Source of the DNA: Gymnorhina tibicen
Taxonomy: Eukaryota; Chordata; Aves; Passeriformes; Artamidae
Assembly (NCBI GenBank): GCA_013399875.1
Contig: VXAZ01003903.1
Coordinates: 372,001-436,000 of the forward strand
Direction: 5' to 3'
DNA length: 64,000 nucleotides
Below are positions 23,051 through 37,100 of the stretch, piece after piece. Below the pieces are notes generated by a model. That model saw nothing but the letters and a program-made list of their open reading frames with translations, was not told the DNA's origin and did no database searches. Position numbers and translations under genes: made by a program. Position 1 is the first letter of the stretch, and each line of letters starts with the position of its first letter.

Positions 23051-24440
23051 GTAGCATTCAGTATGGGCGCAAAAGATCAAATCTTTTATAATGAGATGTA
23101 ACAGGCTACCACACCCAGAATCTGATCTATTTATTTTGGAGAGTAATAAATCAACTCCCACCCCAATTCCACCTCGAACTCTCCTACTCATATGCTAAGA
23201 AAATTTTTAACCCCCTCTGTCTATGTCACACTGAAAGGATGTCAGAGAGATCATGTCAGCAGAAATAGAAAATGGTATTTCCATTAAATGAGGAATTCAA
23301 TTATTTGTCCAATATCCTTCACCCCTGCTTATTTTCTTCCAGAAACAGAAATAAAGAAGAGTAACATCAGTCTTACAGTGAGCTCCTTCAAGAATATATA
23401 TATATGTTGTACATATATATAACAACTCATATTACAAGAGAGTAATGGACTCCTGGATTCTTGTAAAATAAGCCATGTCTGGGATAGAGGATACAAATGT
23501 GACATTTGAGACAGACACCGAGACCAAGAAATTTGAGAAACCTAAAAAATTTAATGCAATAAAGGAGAAGACAGCTTAAGGTTGCTAATATGGCATATAA
23601 TAACTCACATTTGTGTAATCTCTGTCCTAGCTTAGCCAACCTTTCCTTAAAAAACCAGTACCTTAAAACGGGTTAGATAACAAACAGTAGAGTCACAAAG
23701 CTCACACATATGCTGAGCTTAAATAGATGTGCATCTTTGTATTAAACCACAGACATACTAAAAAACATTTTAAAGAGCAATTAATGCCCAAAATGTTTAT
23801 AAGTGACATTGTGCTGCAACAAGGCCAGTGCACAGCAAAATCAAACTCAGTCTACAAATAGTGGGAGATCCTGGCAGAATGTTCGATACTGATTTCGCAA
23901 TACTTTCACTGGAAAGGTTCAAAACATGTTAACCTTCAAAACATTCTTTCAAGCTCATCTGTTTGCTCTGGAGTTTAGAGAGATTGAGGCATCTGGGTAA
24001 ATTGACGGGGAGAGGTCTCTGTAACAGCTGAGATAACCTTCTCAGGTCTCACTGGTATTGTTTTGCTCTGGGGTGGACTTCTTGTTACTGTCTAAACAGG
24101 TATTAACTGGCAGGTTTTTTTATACAGACAATTGCTGTTTTATATTTAGACATTACTAAAAGGGACGGTTTCCAGTAAGGAGCTTTTTGTGAATGAAATA
24201 TCACTAGCCTTAATATATACTATTCTCACAGTTGCAGTCATTAGAACAGCAAAAGGAACAAAACTATTAAAAAAATAAACAGAAAATATGACTCAAAACA
24301 CTTATTAGAGCTGTATTAACGTGGCAGTTGTCAGACAAGACCGTCGATGTTAAAGAGTCTCAGTGTTCTTCAGACAAATTATACCTATTTCTTGCACAAT
24401 TCCAGAAAATACCACTTGTATCTCGATCATTTGGCTTTTC
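23051..24440. other. Unassigned AT-rich stretch
   Basis: No gene or interspersed repeat supported. It contains an AT dinucleotide hairpin at 23397-23421. Confidence 0.45.
23397..23421. repeat. AT-repeat inverted repeat
   Basis: Arms tatatatatgt (23397-23407) and acatatatata (23411-23421) pair perfectly across tgt. This is a short (TA)n microsatellite that has formed a palindrome. Confidence 0.85.
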
Positions 24441-24530
24441 CTCAGGCCCGGAGTGGGACCGTGGGCAGCCCCACCTCAGCGCCAGCGGGTGGCAGCAGCG
24501 ACCCAGCGACCGCAGCACACGCGCTCCTCC
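24441..24530. other. Small CpG cluster
   Basis: Nine CpG dinucleotides fall between 24449 and 24523, in otherwise CpG-poor AT-rich DNA. The GC-rich patch is only about 100 bp, too short to be called a CpG island. It could be a regulatory site, a small exon or part of an unrecognised repeat. Confidence 0.5.
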
Positions 24531-27500
24531 TGCTTATCACTGATTAGCATTTTCAACGCATAGGCAGGCTCATTTTAAGTCTCCCTCCTTCCATTTGCTT
24601 TTGTTTGGTTTTGGTTCCAACGGGAAATGCATAACATGCATGAATGAGCAGGTGGATTAATTGAAAGCTTTCATAATTTTTTATTTTGACTGAGAAAACT
24701 AACCTTGAAATGGTCAGGCACAACCATAAAGTACCAGTACTTTGGGTACCACCGATAAGATCACGTTTTCAATTACAAGGCAACATCTTCTGAGAAAAGG
24801 GACACAGCTCCGCAAAAAAACTTTTAGGTCACTATTCATTCTGCAAACAAAATACAGAAGCCAGGACTTCACAAGAGATTTGGTGGGAGGGCAGGCTCCA
24901 GCTGAGAGGGAAGATGGAGCCATTTGTCAGGAGATTCAGCGGACTCATTAGCCATTATTTCTTAATTTAAAGGTACTAATTAAACACACAGCATATCTCC
25001 TTTCACTACAGATACACAAAACTCACAAAATTAAGCATTTTGTAGTTCAAATTCCTGGAAGTACCTATATACATACATATTTACCTTTCACTTAGACTAA
25101 TTTCAAAACAGGAAATGTGTGTCATCTGTACACATTTCTATACATTTGTAACCCTTTAATCACTATCAAACTAAACTACTTTACCAGAAACTTCTTTTGC
25201 ACTGCAAACCTGTCTTGGCCTTTTTAAAAACACCTGAATTTCTGAATCTAAAACTGATTGATTTTCAATGTATGATTAAAGCTATTTCCTTATACATGCA
25301 CTTCATATTAACTGCAACAAACTAAAAAATTTTGTGATTATATAAAAAATTGAATTGTAACTTATTTATTTGACTACATGCTGAAGTCACAGTCAAGATC
25401 CCTACGAACAATCTTGGCAAAACAAAAAAAGCCCAAACACCAAAAAGCTTCCTCACTCACACTTGGTACATTTATTCCTGCTCTGTCTCAGCCATTGATC
25501 CTCTTCTCAAACACTGTTTTGACTCATTCCCCTAATTCTTAACCAAACCTTCCCAGTCAAAAGAGACTACAGGTACTCCAGAAAGGAGTCCTCAAAACAG
25601 AAATGGCACTCATCCACAAGTATAAAAGCCACAGTCCTCTACTATTCTCTAGATCCAGGCTTTTGACTTTAAACATGGCTAAGGTCCTTAATTCCAGTGG
25701 TGAAACACAGTGGGACACGGAAGAACATGAAGACTAGATACAGTGTTAGAAGACCAGGAATTTGAGAACAGACCTGGGTGAATGCAGTGAGACACAACAT
25801 GTGTAAGAAGGATAGAAATGTGTAGACTAGAATGTTCCTGGGTTTTATGGCACTCATCATTTGGAGAAACAGCCTGAGAAGAGAGGGTCACCTTGTTTGG
25901 AGACAAAGGAAGAAATACTCACCCATCCACCTGACTGCTGTGTATGTCCTGTTCACCAGGAGGCCATGCTGGGATTGCACTTCTACCTCACAAATCCTAT
26001 CATGAGAGGTTGCAAAAAGCCTAGAGATTTGTGGCATAAGGAAAGCTACTGCTTTCAACAGTGGGATTTCCTATGGGAGATCTGCATCCCCCACCTTCTT
26101 CTCAGCTACCAGTTCTGTAGAGATGTTAAATGAGCTTCAGCCTCTAAATCTGTCTGCAGGCCTCTCCTTGCCTCCTCCATCTCTACTCCAACAAACTACT
26201 GAGAATATACTGTCCTTCTGTCTCACTGCTTGGTGCTCACTGATGACCAGCTTATCCTCCAACACCATGAACAGTCTGAACAGAATATCAATTGTTAAAA
26301 AGAGCTGATTTATTCTCTTCTAAAGGGTTCGTTTCCCACAGGGTTTCCATGATCCTCTTCAGCTCTATGAGGATGACTCATCACAATAATCATATTGTTG
26401 ACCCTTGGCACTGCTCAATGGGTGAATCAAATGCTTCTTGGTTGTAGAGGTGGTCAGCCCTTCTCTGCTGCCTGCAGTAAAGTTGTTCTGTTCAGCCTTA
26501 GTGGCAATGCTACCTGGCTGGCAGAAGTTCCTGGGGAGAAGGAGCCATTCCACCTCAGCACCAGCTATGAATGAACAACCTTCAATTGTCCTATTTTTCC
26601 CTGAGCCCCAGGTAGAGCTCAGGCTCATGGTCTTGCTGTTGAGCTGGCAAGGGCTGATTGCACAGGGAGTGATCAGAGGCAGCAGTTACGAGACAGTGGA
26701 ATCTCCCCGCTTGAGGCATTGAGCTTTCCCTCCTCCAGTGGGAGGATGCATTCAGTCTGACTTGGACTCTGGCCTGATTCTTATGACTTTGCTAAATAAT
26801 CACAGTAAGCTGGGAAACAGACAATGCCACAGGTAGTAGCTACAGAAGAGCTGTCAGGCACTAGAGTGAGACTTTTGTTTTCTCAGTGATAAGAAAAGGA
26901 AAGAAAAATAGCAGTCACAGAAAAGTGAATGGAAGAAGTATTGTGTTTGACAGTGAGACCAACACTGTGATGAAGCACCAGAGGATTTCAAGTGTTCATG
27001 ACCAGCAAACAGAACTGTAAGTTCTTTCTCCTCCATGCCAACTCACTGAACAGTCACCCTTGAACCTGGAATTGCTGGTGGAGAACTCATCCACAGACTT
27101 CCAAGAGAATCTATGCAGAGACAGAGGGCATGCAGGGAGAGACAGACTCAGGTTTTACAGAACATTTCAGTAGAGGAAAAACCTCTCTGAAAGAGGAAAT
27201 GAAGCCATGATTAATAATGACAATAATGACTGACACAGCTTTTCACTATGAGAAGAAATAAAGGGCTTAAAGTTTCATCAGGTTCACTAGAGCAGTTCAA
27301 TGAGAAACTACATTTTTTTATTTTTGACGATGGACCTTGTATGCAGTGGAAAGTGCATACACATTGTTATAGTTATCATTAAAATAACTTTGAATCTGTG
27401 AATATTTAATTGTTAATTGCTATGAAAAATATAAGTACTTTCATGCTGTAAAAACTTAATCTGGCACTGATTAAATTATTTGTTTGCATTGTTTTTCAAC

Positions 27501-30175
27501 CACATACATAACAAGGAGCCATTCTCTGTGATTTCACACATTTCACCAAATCTTTTGTAGACTATTTCTCCAAATCACAAGCTTCATTAACACACTATGT
27601 TAATCATTCTATGATTTCACATTGTATTCATTTCATAGAAGTGAGACTGCCAAATGTTTCAGAATATCACACATTAATGGTTCTGACTTGTGAACACAGT
27701 ATCAGCAGTGGAAACAAATGCTAAGACTCTTTTGCCTATTACCCCCTGAAAAGAAATTGTTTCATCTTCTCTGTTCTTGCTGCCATAGTTATAATCTGCT
27801 GGTAATTCTACAGATTTTTTATTAATTAAGGAAAGCTATAAATATGAGTTAAACTGGAAAACAATTCAACTATTTGCATTAGAAATGTAATCCACTTGAT
27901 TTGATCCTTTAGCTGCAGTACACCAAGTCTGCACAGGGACTTACAGGTCTACAAATACCTAATTAAACAGATAGGAAATGGATAAAAACACTAACAACTG
28001 AAAGAGGAGGCAGAAAAGAATCAGAAATTCATGACTGGTAGTAATGAGTTCTTCTAAGTGTAGGTGGGATGAAAAGGATTTGGCTGAAAGTCAATCACAT
28101 CTTTCACCCTCAAGTTTTTGACACACAAGGAAACAAAAATGCAAATGTAATAAAATGGACACTGCTGGTCCAAATATTCTGGTCTTAAACAAACCAGAAA
28201 TGTTGGTGACCATTATTTTACTATTCCTCCACAAATGCCTGAAAGATGTGACAATACATTGAAAATATATCACTGAAGTTCAAATTCATTTTAATCAAAA
28301 GGAGTAAAAATTACTCCAGTTTGGGTGAAGTGCAGCCTTTCTTTTATGAGCAAAGCAAAGACCTGTTAAAAAGTATTTTTGAATACCAATTTCTAATTCA
28401 TATAGTTCTGGCTTCTAGGGATAAAAACATAACTTCAAAAATGTTAATCCACAAATCCCTGTACATGCTGGTACTGGCAGATGCATTATCTTCTCAAGAA
28501 CAAACTATCAGGAATGTGGGAAAAAAGGACACAGCTGTGTAATTATATGATATTTAAGGATACACAGAAAATCTTCACCTTGGCCTTTCCTACCTCTCTC
28601 ACCACAAATCTAATAGTGACAAGCCCTACAGCAAGTTGAGACTAGATTTTGAAACTTATATGAGACTGGGCCACTGCTCATTTCCCATCCTCATCCAGTT
28701 ATTTTGTGCCCTGTTTCCTAGCATCTGTACATCATAAGACAGGAACAGGAGGATATGGAGGAAGTGCAAGAGCGGAGGTAAATAATTAATTAGTAAGCTT
28801 CCTTTTCATCGGGGGCAATTTCAATGACTGAGTGACAAGCAAAGATTTATTGTATTTCTTTGCCAAGTTTGATGACAGCTTGTTGTAGCTACTGGGAAAC
28901 CTTCCTTCAAAGAAAACAGTTTTAAAAGATGTACTATTTAAGAGGAAGAGCACCTTTTCATAACATCTAACATACTGCAAATTTCTATTGATTTGTATTT
29001 GTGGTATGTAGGACTTTCCTTAAGATTCAACAAAGAACCTCAAGCAAATCTCTGTAATAAACAAGAAATATTTTTATTCCCACAATTAGCACTTCTGTCT
29101 TCTCTTCATAAAGGGGTTTCCTTCTCAGAGTCTCTGAAAAATTTCATGGATGTCAATCCCTTTTTTCAGGGCACAGGCACTAAACAAAGGAGAGCCCAGT
29201 CTCTTTATTTTGACTTCCACCCAAACAAACATCTGTAAATGATAGAGGTATGTTAATCAAAAACCAGGAAGCTCATTATCCTTTCCTGTACCACAAGAGA
29301 GCATCACAGAAGTCTCTGCATCACAAACTTGCACACTTATTTTGATTTTTTGCTGATGATTTTTAATGATTTAAATGGAATATTTATTATAATTTAATGT
29401 ATTTTAACAATTTTTGTTATTATAACTACACCATCCATTCTTGAAAGAATATCTGCTAAACTATGATAAACAGATGATCATAACTACGACAATATGAGAG
29501 GATGTGGAACCTTCCAAAGAGGTTTCAAAAGGCAGTCCAAAAAAGTTTCTGTCAGTCTTGAGTGGTCTTCACAATGTTTGGCAGAATACAGGCTCGTAAA
29601 ATCCCTCTGACCTCTTCCTTATGACAAGCATTACAAAAGATGAATGGTTTGGGATCCATCTCGTTTGCAATATATTGTGCAGTAGTATCAGATAAAGCAA
29701 TGTGTGACCTAAAGCAAGAGTCATGTTTCACTTTTGCACTGAAGGAGAACATTTAACCTTCCAGTACTACTGGATATAAATGACTGCGTAATGGTGGATC
29801 ACTGCTAGCAATTAATGTTGCTAATACGTTAACCTTCAGATTCTGAAGACAGCACTGGACTAACAGTCTACAGAAAACTGAATCTGTCTCTCAAATAACT
29901 TCTCCCATCTCTATCAGCAGAACTGAACTCCTAGTCATCAAGAGTTTCTCTCCTAAGCATTCTGCCACAGCAACAGACATTCTCTGTCACATCCAGAAAG
30001 TGGCCTGAACCTTTAGCAGTAGAAACTGGGCATGGAATCAGTGCTGGAAACTGCTAAACAGCGATGAGGTTTGGGCACTGCACAGAAAGGCATCCATAAC
30101 TAGAAATGTTCTACTAGAGACACATTTATATCCCTCTGTAGGGGTTCTGGTGACCTTGGACAGAACCCTCCTGAT
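24531..30175. other. Unassigned stretch
   Basis: No gene could be supported. The part at about 25860-26900 is moderately GC-rich and open in several frames (87 to 94 codons on both strands at 26365-26722) without a recognised domain. The part at 27300-27900 is AT-rich and non-repetitive. Neither shows the tails or boundaries of a known element. Confidence 0.4.
25112..25138. repeat. 9-bp inverted repeat
   Basis: Arms gaaatgtgt (25112-25120) and acacatttc (25130-25138) are exact reverse complements across a 9-nt loop. Confidence 0.8.
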
Positions 30176-30560
30176 GGTGCTGTGGGGAGGCTCCACTGGT
30201 GCTGATTCCCCTTTCCCACACAAGCTGTCTTCAAGCTGAGCCACAACTGCTTGTCTCCCACATGAGCTATGGATTGTGCCTGTGCCTGGCCACCAGCCCC
30301 ATGGACACGCAGGCTGCCTCTCCGGCCTGGCCTTGGCCCTGCCTCATCTCTAGGGACTTGCCTGGTGATTGCTGGGCAGTACCTTACCCTGGGTGCCTGA
30401 CCACACCTGCCCTGCCCACCGCACCCAGACACCACAGCTCCCTGGCGATCCAGGCACTTCCCTCTGCTGGGCTGTGCTCCCCTCCCCTCTGCTTACACAT
30501 ACCAGCCTGGTTGCTCCCATCTGAGGAATACATCCACCCTGAGTCATGGGACAGGGGGTG
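30176..30560. other. GC-rich block beside a CR1
   Basis: A sharply GC-rich patch, open for 120 codons on plus and 111 on minus, the usual sign of GC-rich non-coding sequence. It lies 165 bp from the 3' end of a CR1. The plus strand downstream carries aataaagtatcctccattttgag, so an LTR or a retroposed sequence is conceivable, but no second copy exists in the window to compare. Confidence 0.3.
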
Positions 30561-30724
30561 AGCCACAGCAGTAAAGCACAGTCAAAAGAGCACTGTTAAG
30601 GTTATCATCATTTTCAGTCACCATCTCATTCTGTGGAAAATAAAGTATCCTCCATTTTGAGATGGAATGGAAGCTCTCAGAGATTCGGTTTTATTGACCA
30701 CATCAGTACCAGGAGACCCTTCAA

Positions 30725-31100
30725 GAATCATAGAAGGGCTTGAGTTGGAAGAGACCTTAAAGATTAACTAGTTCCAACCCCTGCCCACAGGTTGCTCAGA
30801 GCCCCATCCAGCCTGGCCCTGAACACCTCCAGGGATGAGGCATCCACAACTTCTCTGGGCAACCTGTTCCAGTGCCTCACCACCCTCACAGTAAAGAATT
30901 TTTCCCTAACATCTAATCTAAATCTCTTGTCTTGTAGTTTAAAACTGTTCTCCCTTGCCCTGTCACTATCTGCCCATATAAAAAGTCACTCTTCCTCTTT
31001 TTCATAAATCCCCTTTAAGTAGCAGAAGGCTGCAGTGAGGTCTCCCAGGAGCCCTCTCTTCTCCAACGTGCCATTCTTTCTTCTCTGAGACTCAGTGTGC
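30725..31100 (-). mobile_element. CR1 LINE, 3' part (end of ORF2 and 3' UTR)
   Basis: The plus strand runs from aatcatagaa (tail) through 'gttccaacccctgcccac', 'gttgctcagagcccc', 'gggcaacctgttccagtgcc' and 'accaccctcacagtaaagaa' to the ORF2 end (caggagccctctcttctcc), all reverse complement of CR1. About 375 bp remain of an element several kb long, so it is 5'-truncated. Similarity to the consensus as I remember it is high over the 3' 200 bp, suggesting one of the younger CR1 copies here; the portion above about 31060 is more divergent. Confidence 0.92.
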
Positions 31101-34100
31101 TTGGGGAGAATCAACACATCCAGCTTCTATGAGAAATGATAAGGGCTCAAAAAGGCTCAGAGGGACAAGCAAACCATAAGACATTTTATTCTTATTAAGT
31201 AACAGTCAGAACCAGGTGTCCAGCCTGAGAATGCCCAGAAGGTGCAGTTCATTCCGAGAGTAACACTGGGTATCTTGGAAATCAGTTACATAAATTGCCT
31301 GTGTGGAAGATACTGTCCGAAGAACAGAAGAGGTTCACTGGCACAGAGCAAAGCTTTTGGCAGAATAAAGTGTACCTAGTCATGTTGCAACAGGAACGTA
31401 CACGTTTTCTTTGATCAGGCCATTTTTTTAATAATACAACCTATTTTCTAAGCTGTTCTCCTGAAGTTTAAAAGTAGCTAAAAACATAGGTCAAGTGAAA
31501 CCATGGCCCTGATTTCCTGCATAAAGCTTTTCAATTGCAACTTGGTGCGATTTTTCAAATTTGAATTATTATTAAAGACTCAAAAGTCTTTAGGAAAATT
31601 ACTTTCTCTTCTGCATGTAGCAAGGATCTGCTTAAACTCTAGTAGGGGAATTAAGCTTTCAGTTAATATTTACTCTTAGATTGATTCTTAAACTAGAAAG
31701 TATATTATTGGCTATGTTCATATATAAAAATTTCTAAACATGCAATAGCAATGAGATGAGCAAGATAAAAGATGTACATTTGGATGAAAAATATCTATAA
31801 AACATCTCAGCATCTTGAAAGAAAATGATGCAGTTTTAAGAATGGCTTACATTAAATAAAGCAGAACATGAAGTAGATGTTACCAATAGCTTTACAAAAC
31901 ATTAAAAAAACCATTTTCCTAGTATTGAAAGTTTGATACTTTGGATCAAGACTTTCCAACGTTTTATTCATGGTAAGATTCTGTATGGATGAGAAGTCAG
32001 ACAAGGGGCTGCAATAACAAAATTTAAAGTGGAGCAGCACCATAGTCCTGGTTAACTCTGGAAGAGGTACTGCTGCATTTTTTGATGTCACAAAGACAGA
32101 AAGACTGGAGAAGCAGCTGAAGCCTGGAAGGTACATGTCCCACCTCAGGATGATCTCTCTCATCAGACACGGTGCTTCTGCCCTGGGAGGAACCAGACAG
32201 TAACAAAAGCCGAGCACTGACTTGGTTCTGTCCTGACAATGTTCATAGTTAAAGTTTTGAAGAAATTCTGTTTCAAGAGCCCCTACTCGGTAGGTCCAAC
32301 TAAAAATACTATCATGAGATTATTATATCTTTCAGTTAAAAGCCCTAGAAGGTCATCTTCTATGCCATAAAATAGGCTACAAGGCATTATTTTTCAAAGA
32401 CCCTGAATTAACATTGACATAGTACCTCCAAACATGCTTTCTAAAGAGAAAATTTCCTCTTTTACCAGTTCTGTAAATTTTATAAAATTTACAGCTTCCT
32501 ATTAAAAACTGATAACAGGTAACACCTAAAGCCTACTTGTATCCTCTAAAAACATTAAAAAGAAAATATGTAGAAAGTTAAAATAATATATTTAAAACAA
32601 ATTTAGTTTGAGAGCTTGACAGCAACTGTATGTCTTGAAAACCAAACATTTTTATGCATTAGGTGACTATGATCCCTTTTCTTGTCTATTAAGATTTATC
32701 TGTTGTCTCAAGTAACCAAAAAGAACTGAAGGAGTAACAAATGGTGCTATTAATAAACAATTGTCCATACAGATTAAGTTTATAGATCTTTCTGTATTTT
32801 CCCCCCTCTCAGTTTATTCTCTGATTCTATTACCAGGTCAACTTTTGCACTTGTTGGTGTGTGGAAAAGATTATATGCATAAACCAATTAGAAGATTGGA
32901 AGTGCTTTCCTCCTATAAGCTAGAAAACTAGTTTACTCGTGGTGAATGAGCTAATTGAGTACTAGCAAGCTGGCAAGCTTTTTATATACCACCACAGACA
33001 ACTAGAACAGTCGGGCAGAGAATCTAATCTATTACATAAGCATTACACAAGGACATTAACGGGCTCTTTCCTGCAGCAATGCCAAATTTAATTCAGATAT
33101 GCTCTGAGTTTCATTATATCACATCCTGTGTTTGCAGTTAATATGCAAGACATAACTGGCACAGGTTATGTGTAAGAGCTTATGCCAAAGAAAGCATATT
33201 TCTGAAGAAGCTGTCAAGGTAAAAGCTAACATTGTAGCTCCACTGCACTTTGCTTGAGATCAAAAAAATTACTATGAATGCAGGACTTCCTCCATTAAAT
33301 CTCTATCAGATTAAGTATCTACCTGAACATTTCAAAAAGCAATAAATACTGTCCTAGAAGTTGATGAGCCTCAAAAGATCAAGCAGTCTAGTTTAGAACA
33401 GAGCTTATTGTAAGAGATCAGCTGATGTACCAAGAGCACACTTAGCTCCTGCCTGAAGTGAATCCTTCTGTTATACGTCACTAATATATATTAACAAGTA
33501 GCTCTTGTACAAATGTACCCCCTTAACCTCTGCTAAATCCTGCTTATCCCTGGAACATGTCCCTGATGGCAAGGTTGAGCAGCTGGACAAATTATGCCTC
33601 TCTCCATTTAAACAGAAAGGTTTTCAAAGAAATAATCAAACAGTAAGGCAAACTGCACTTAGTGGCCATGTTTTTCTGAAATCTGTGTGATAAAATCATA
33701 AATCTGTCAATGTCAAAGGCACAGCACCCTTGACAAAAAACAATAGCAGTGGACATGGCAGACTGACAGATTCAAAGGCAGATTAAGAGGAGAGATGAGA
33801 GGAAGCAGCCTCTGAATATGGGTATGATGTCAATGAAATACATATTTTCCATCCTCTTCCCTTTGGCTTTGCAAGGTCCTGGTTCCTTAGGACAGTATAT
33901 AAATTGTGTACTCATGCTTTAAGCAAGACAAAAAATACAGGATGGGAGTGGGAACAGCAACTGGGCTCTGCATTTGCCTTTCTTCCTTTCTGTCATACAT
34001 GTTTTTAATCCGAGTTTTTTACCAATCAGACTTCTAAAGAAAAATTGAATACATTAATTGTGAAGAATGTGTTGTCCAGGATGAACACCACAGAGCATTA

Positions 34101-37100
34101 AAGTGGGAAAAAAGTTCCTGTATTCATTCTAACTGAGCCTCTAATCTAGAACTTCTGATCTTCGTTTGTTAGAAATCAGATCAGATAAGGACTAAGACAC
34201 CCAAGACTTTCTAGCAAAAGGAAATGGAAGAAAAATCAGGCAAGCCAGAGCTCTAATTTAGCTAGAAGAGCCCTAGAATTTAAACAGCAATAGAAGCACA
34301 ACAAGACTAAAAGCACAGAGAGATCAAAGAAAAAACACTGCAGTGAGTCTGGGACGAAACAAGCAGTGAACATAGACATATTGTCAAGGCCAGATTCAGC
34401 AACAGGCATCAGTCCAGTTCCTTAAAGAGTGACACCAATTTGGCCAAAGGCAGCAACAACAAAATGGCCACATGTTAGCTAACCTCTGTTGTGCCAGATT
34501 CTCATGCTGAATAAGCATATGTGATCCTAGGGATTACATCTAGTTTAGATCAACAAGAGACAAAGGAATCCCCTGGTGTGTCTAATGGGCTGTGCATGAG
34601 AGGACATCTACTTCAGAAGTCTTACACCTGCTTACATGAAATTATTCAATAAAATCTATGTTCTATGCCACACCATAGTGTGATTTTTGAGACTGCACAA
34701 TCTCACTCACACATCAAAATAAAGGTGAATCAGCAAATAATTTTAAAACAGGCCTGTATAGTCTAATCCTGCACTGTGAATATGGGAGATGAAAAAAGCA
34801 TTAACAGAAACAAGATAGCATACGGGGCTAAGACATAAGCAATTATCAGAAAAATCCCAAATAATCTAGTACATTAGAGATAGCCAGGACCAATGTTCTC
34901 AAAGTCCCTCTATTTAAAAAAAAATAAATTTCAGAGGATGGTCAGATACAAGAGGAAAAATACTGCAGAACGTCCAGAAACAATATCTTCCTAAACCAGT
35001 ACAAACAAAAGCACCCAGAGAGGACACTATACATGTATCATGTAATGAAGAAAAGAAATAAAAGAATGAAAAAACCCAACCCCAACAGTATTACAAACAA
35101 TAACAGGTAATGGTTTTGTCCACTGTACCAGAAATGCCTTCAAAGAAAGGGTACACTGCAGTCTGCTTATGTAAGAATCCCACAGAAGCTACTTTTCAGG
35201 AATAGGTCTTAAACTGTACATTGCATTTTCCTTCAGCCATGAGGGGTGATCAGCAAGAACTAACTATGGGAAAACACGAACTAGATGCCAAAGCAAAATT
35301 AACTGTAGAACTGTGAGATCAGATTCTTTCCACAGGAAAATAAAAGCACCAAGACAAGGCAGATAATAAAACTGCCAACTCTATCCATTAAGTTTGAAAT
35401 TACAAATCTGGATGTTCTACAGTTAGAACATGCTATCCCAAGAGACCCATATATACCTGAATGCTGAACATTCAAAATGCTAAGCACTATTACAAGGAGA
35501 GAATCAGTGGAGATAACTCTTAAAAGGATAATATTTCCAAAATTACTCTTAGGTCTGCAGAGGAAGAATTAAAGCAACACCTTTTGTCCTGTCATCACAA
35601 AACAATGACTCTCTCATCTCTTTCCTCTTTCCTTTTCTTTCTTCTTCTGCTAGAGTGAAAATACAAATTAGCCACACGAAACAGATACACTAAGTTTCTG
35701 AAGAGTAAGTAAATCAAATTAGGAATATGCAAGCATGGTAGTAGTCAAAACAGCAAATTGTAAGATTCAGGATGGTATTGAATCAAAGGTAGATAGCCTT
35801 TCAGAAACATAAAGCAATGCTTGCACATAATGCCAGCTCAGAATTTACTTTAAAAAGTCCTCCAATGCAATTGCAGAATTTCAGCTGATTCCTTACACTA
35901 CAAACTTTGTATTACAATTTTCTAGTGTGAGAGCGTCCGGTAGCATTCCTTAACAGCACTCTTTGAAACAGAGCAGCTCTGAGCACAAGCTGAAAAAGGA
36001 GTTGAACTAGGCTTGCACATTTGAGGCATTTCCTGGTAGGCACTGGCTTTCAAACAGGGATTGACCTTAAACTACCAGCTACTGTTCCATATTCAAAATC
36101 CTAGGTGTCTCACAACATGAGATAAAACATTTTCATAACAGATGAGCTTTCATCTCCCAGCTGTTTATTGTATCAAATAACCTCATCAGGGTGATAAACT
36201 CCCCACTTCTGTGCTTGCACTCACTTTGCAAGAGATGGAATAGAATAGAATTGTTCATGGAAGACATGACAAATCTGTTATTTATATTATTTGGTATTAT
36301 AGGAAGAGCAGATGGAATACTGAGCTAAATTGTAAACTACTGCAAAAAAAAAAGGCAGGATAAAAATAATGATCAGAATAGGACAGAATAGGATGAAAAA
36401 AATTCAGAACCTGTTCTGAAAACACATGGGCCAATTCCTTGGCAAAATTTTAAACTGCAAGGAGGGACCTAAAAGCTAAAAACAGTAAGAAAGAATTTGG
36501 AGGCTTGATGGTTTTGCTCTCAGAAGAGTAAGTGTAATGAATTCTTACTAACATTTTCACAAACAAGCCATAGTAATAATTAAAATTTTATTTTCTCTAT
36601 CTGGAGAGCACAGCTAATTTTCATAATTTTTTTTTAATTTCTGCAGTAATCAGGCCATTCAACACTGTTGACAATGTGGTGCTGATATGAAACTCATTTT
36701 TTCTAGCCTTCAATCACAAGAGCAAAAAGCTTTTGACAGTTGTCTTCAATTTTTCTCTTAGACCTTTGATTCTACATACACCACATCCAATCACACAACT
36801 TCTCTGAGTATATTCAGTATATTCAAAACAGGATTATTTATAAAGCCTCATAATTTCATTCTGATTGCCTTTCCACCTAGATTCTTGTCTTATTTACCCA
36901 CACCTAAAAAGAGAAGAAATACTTATGTTCAAGGGAAAGACTAAAAAAAAAACCCAAATGTCTGAGTAGCAGGAATGACTTTGTCCTCCTTGATTAGCAA
37001 GCGAATGAAAATTAGCTACCAGAATATGCATTGTTTTGAGGCATCCTCTGACAGATTTCCAATTTCTCTCCCTCTCTTACGTGGTTGGTTTGGTAGGTAA

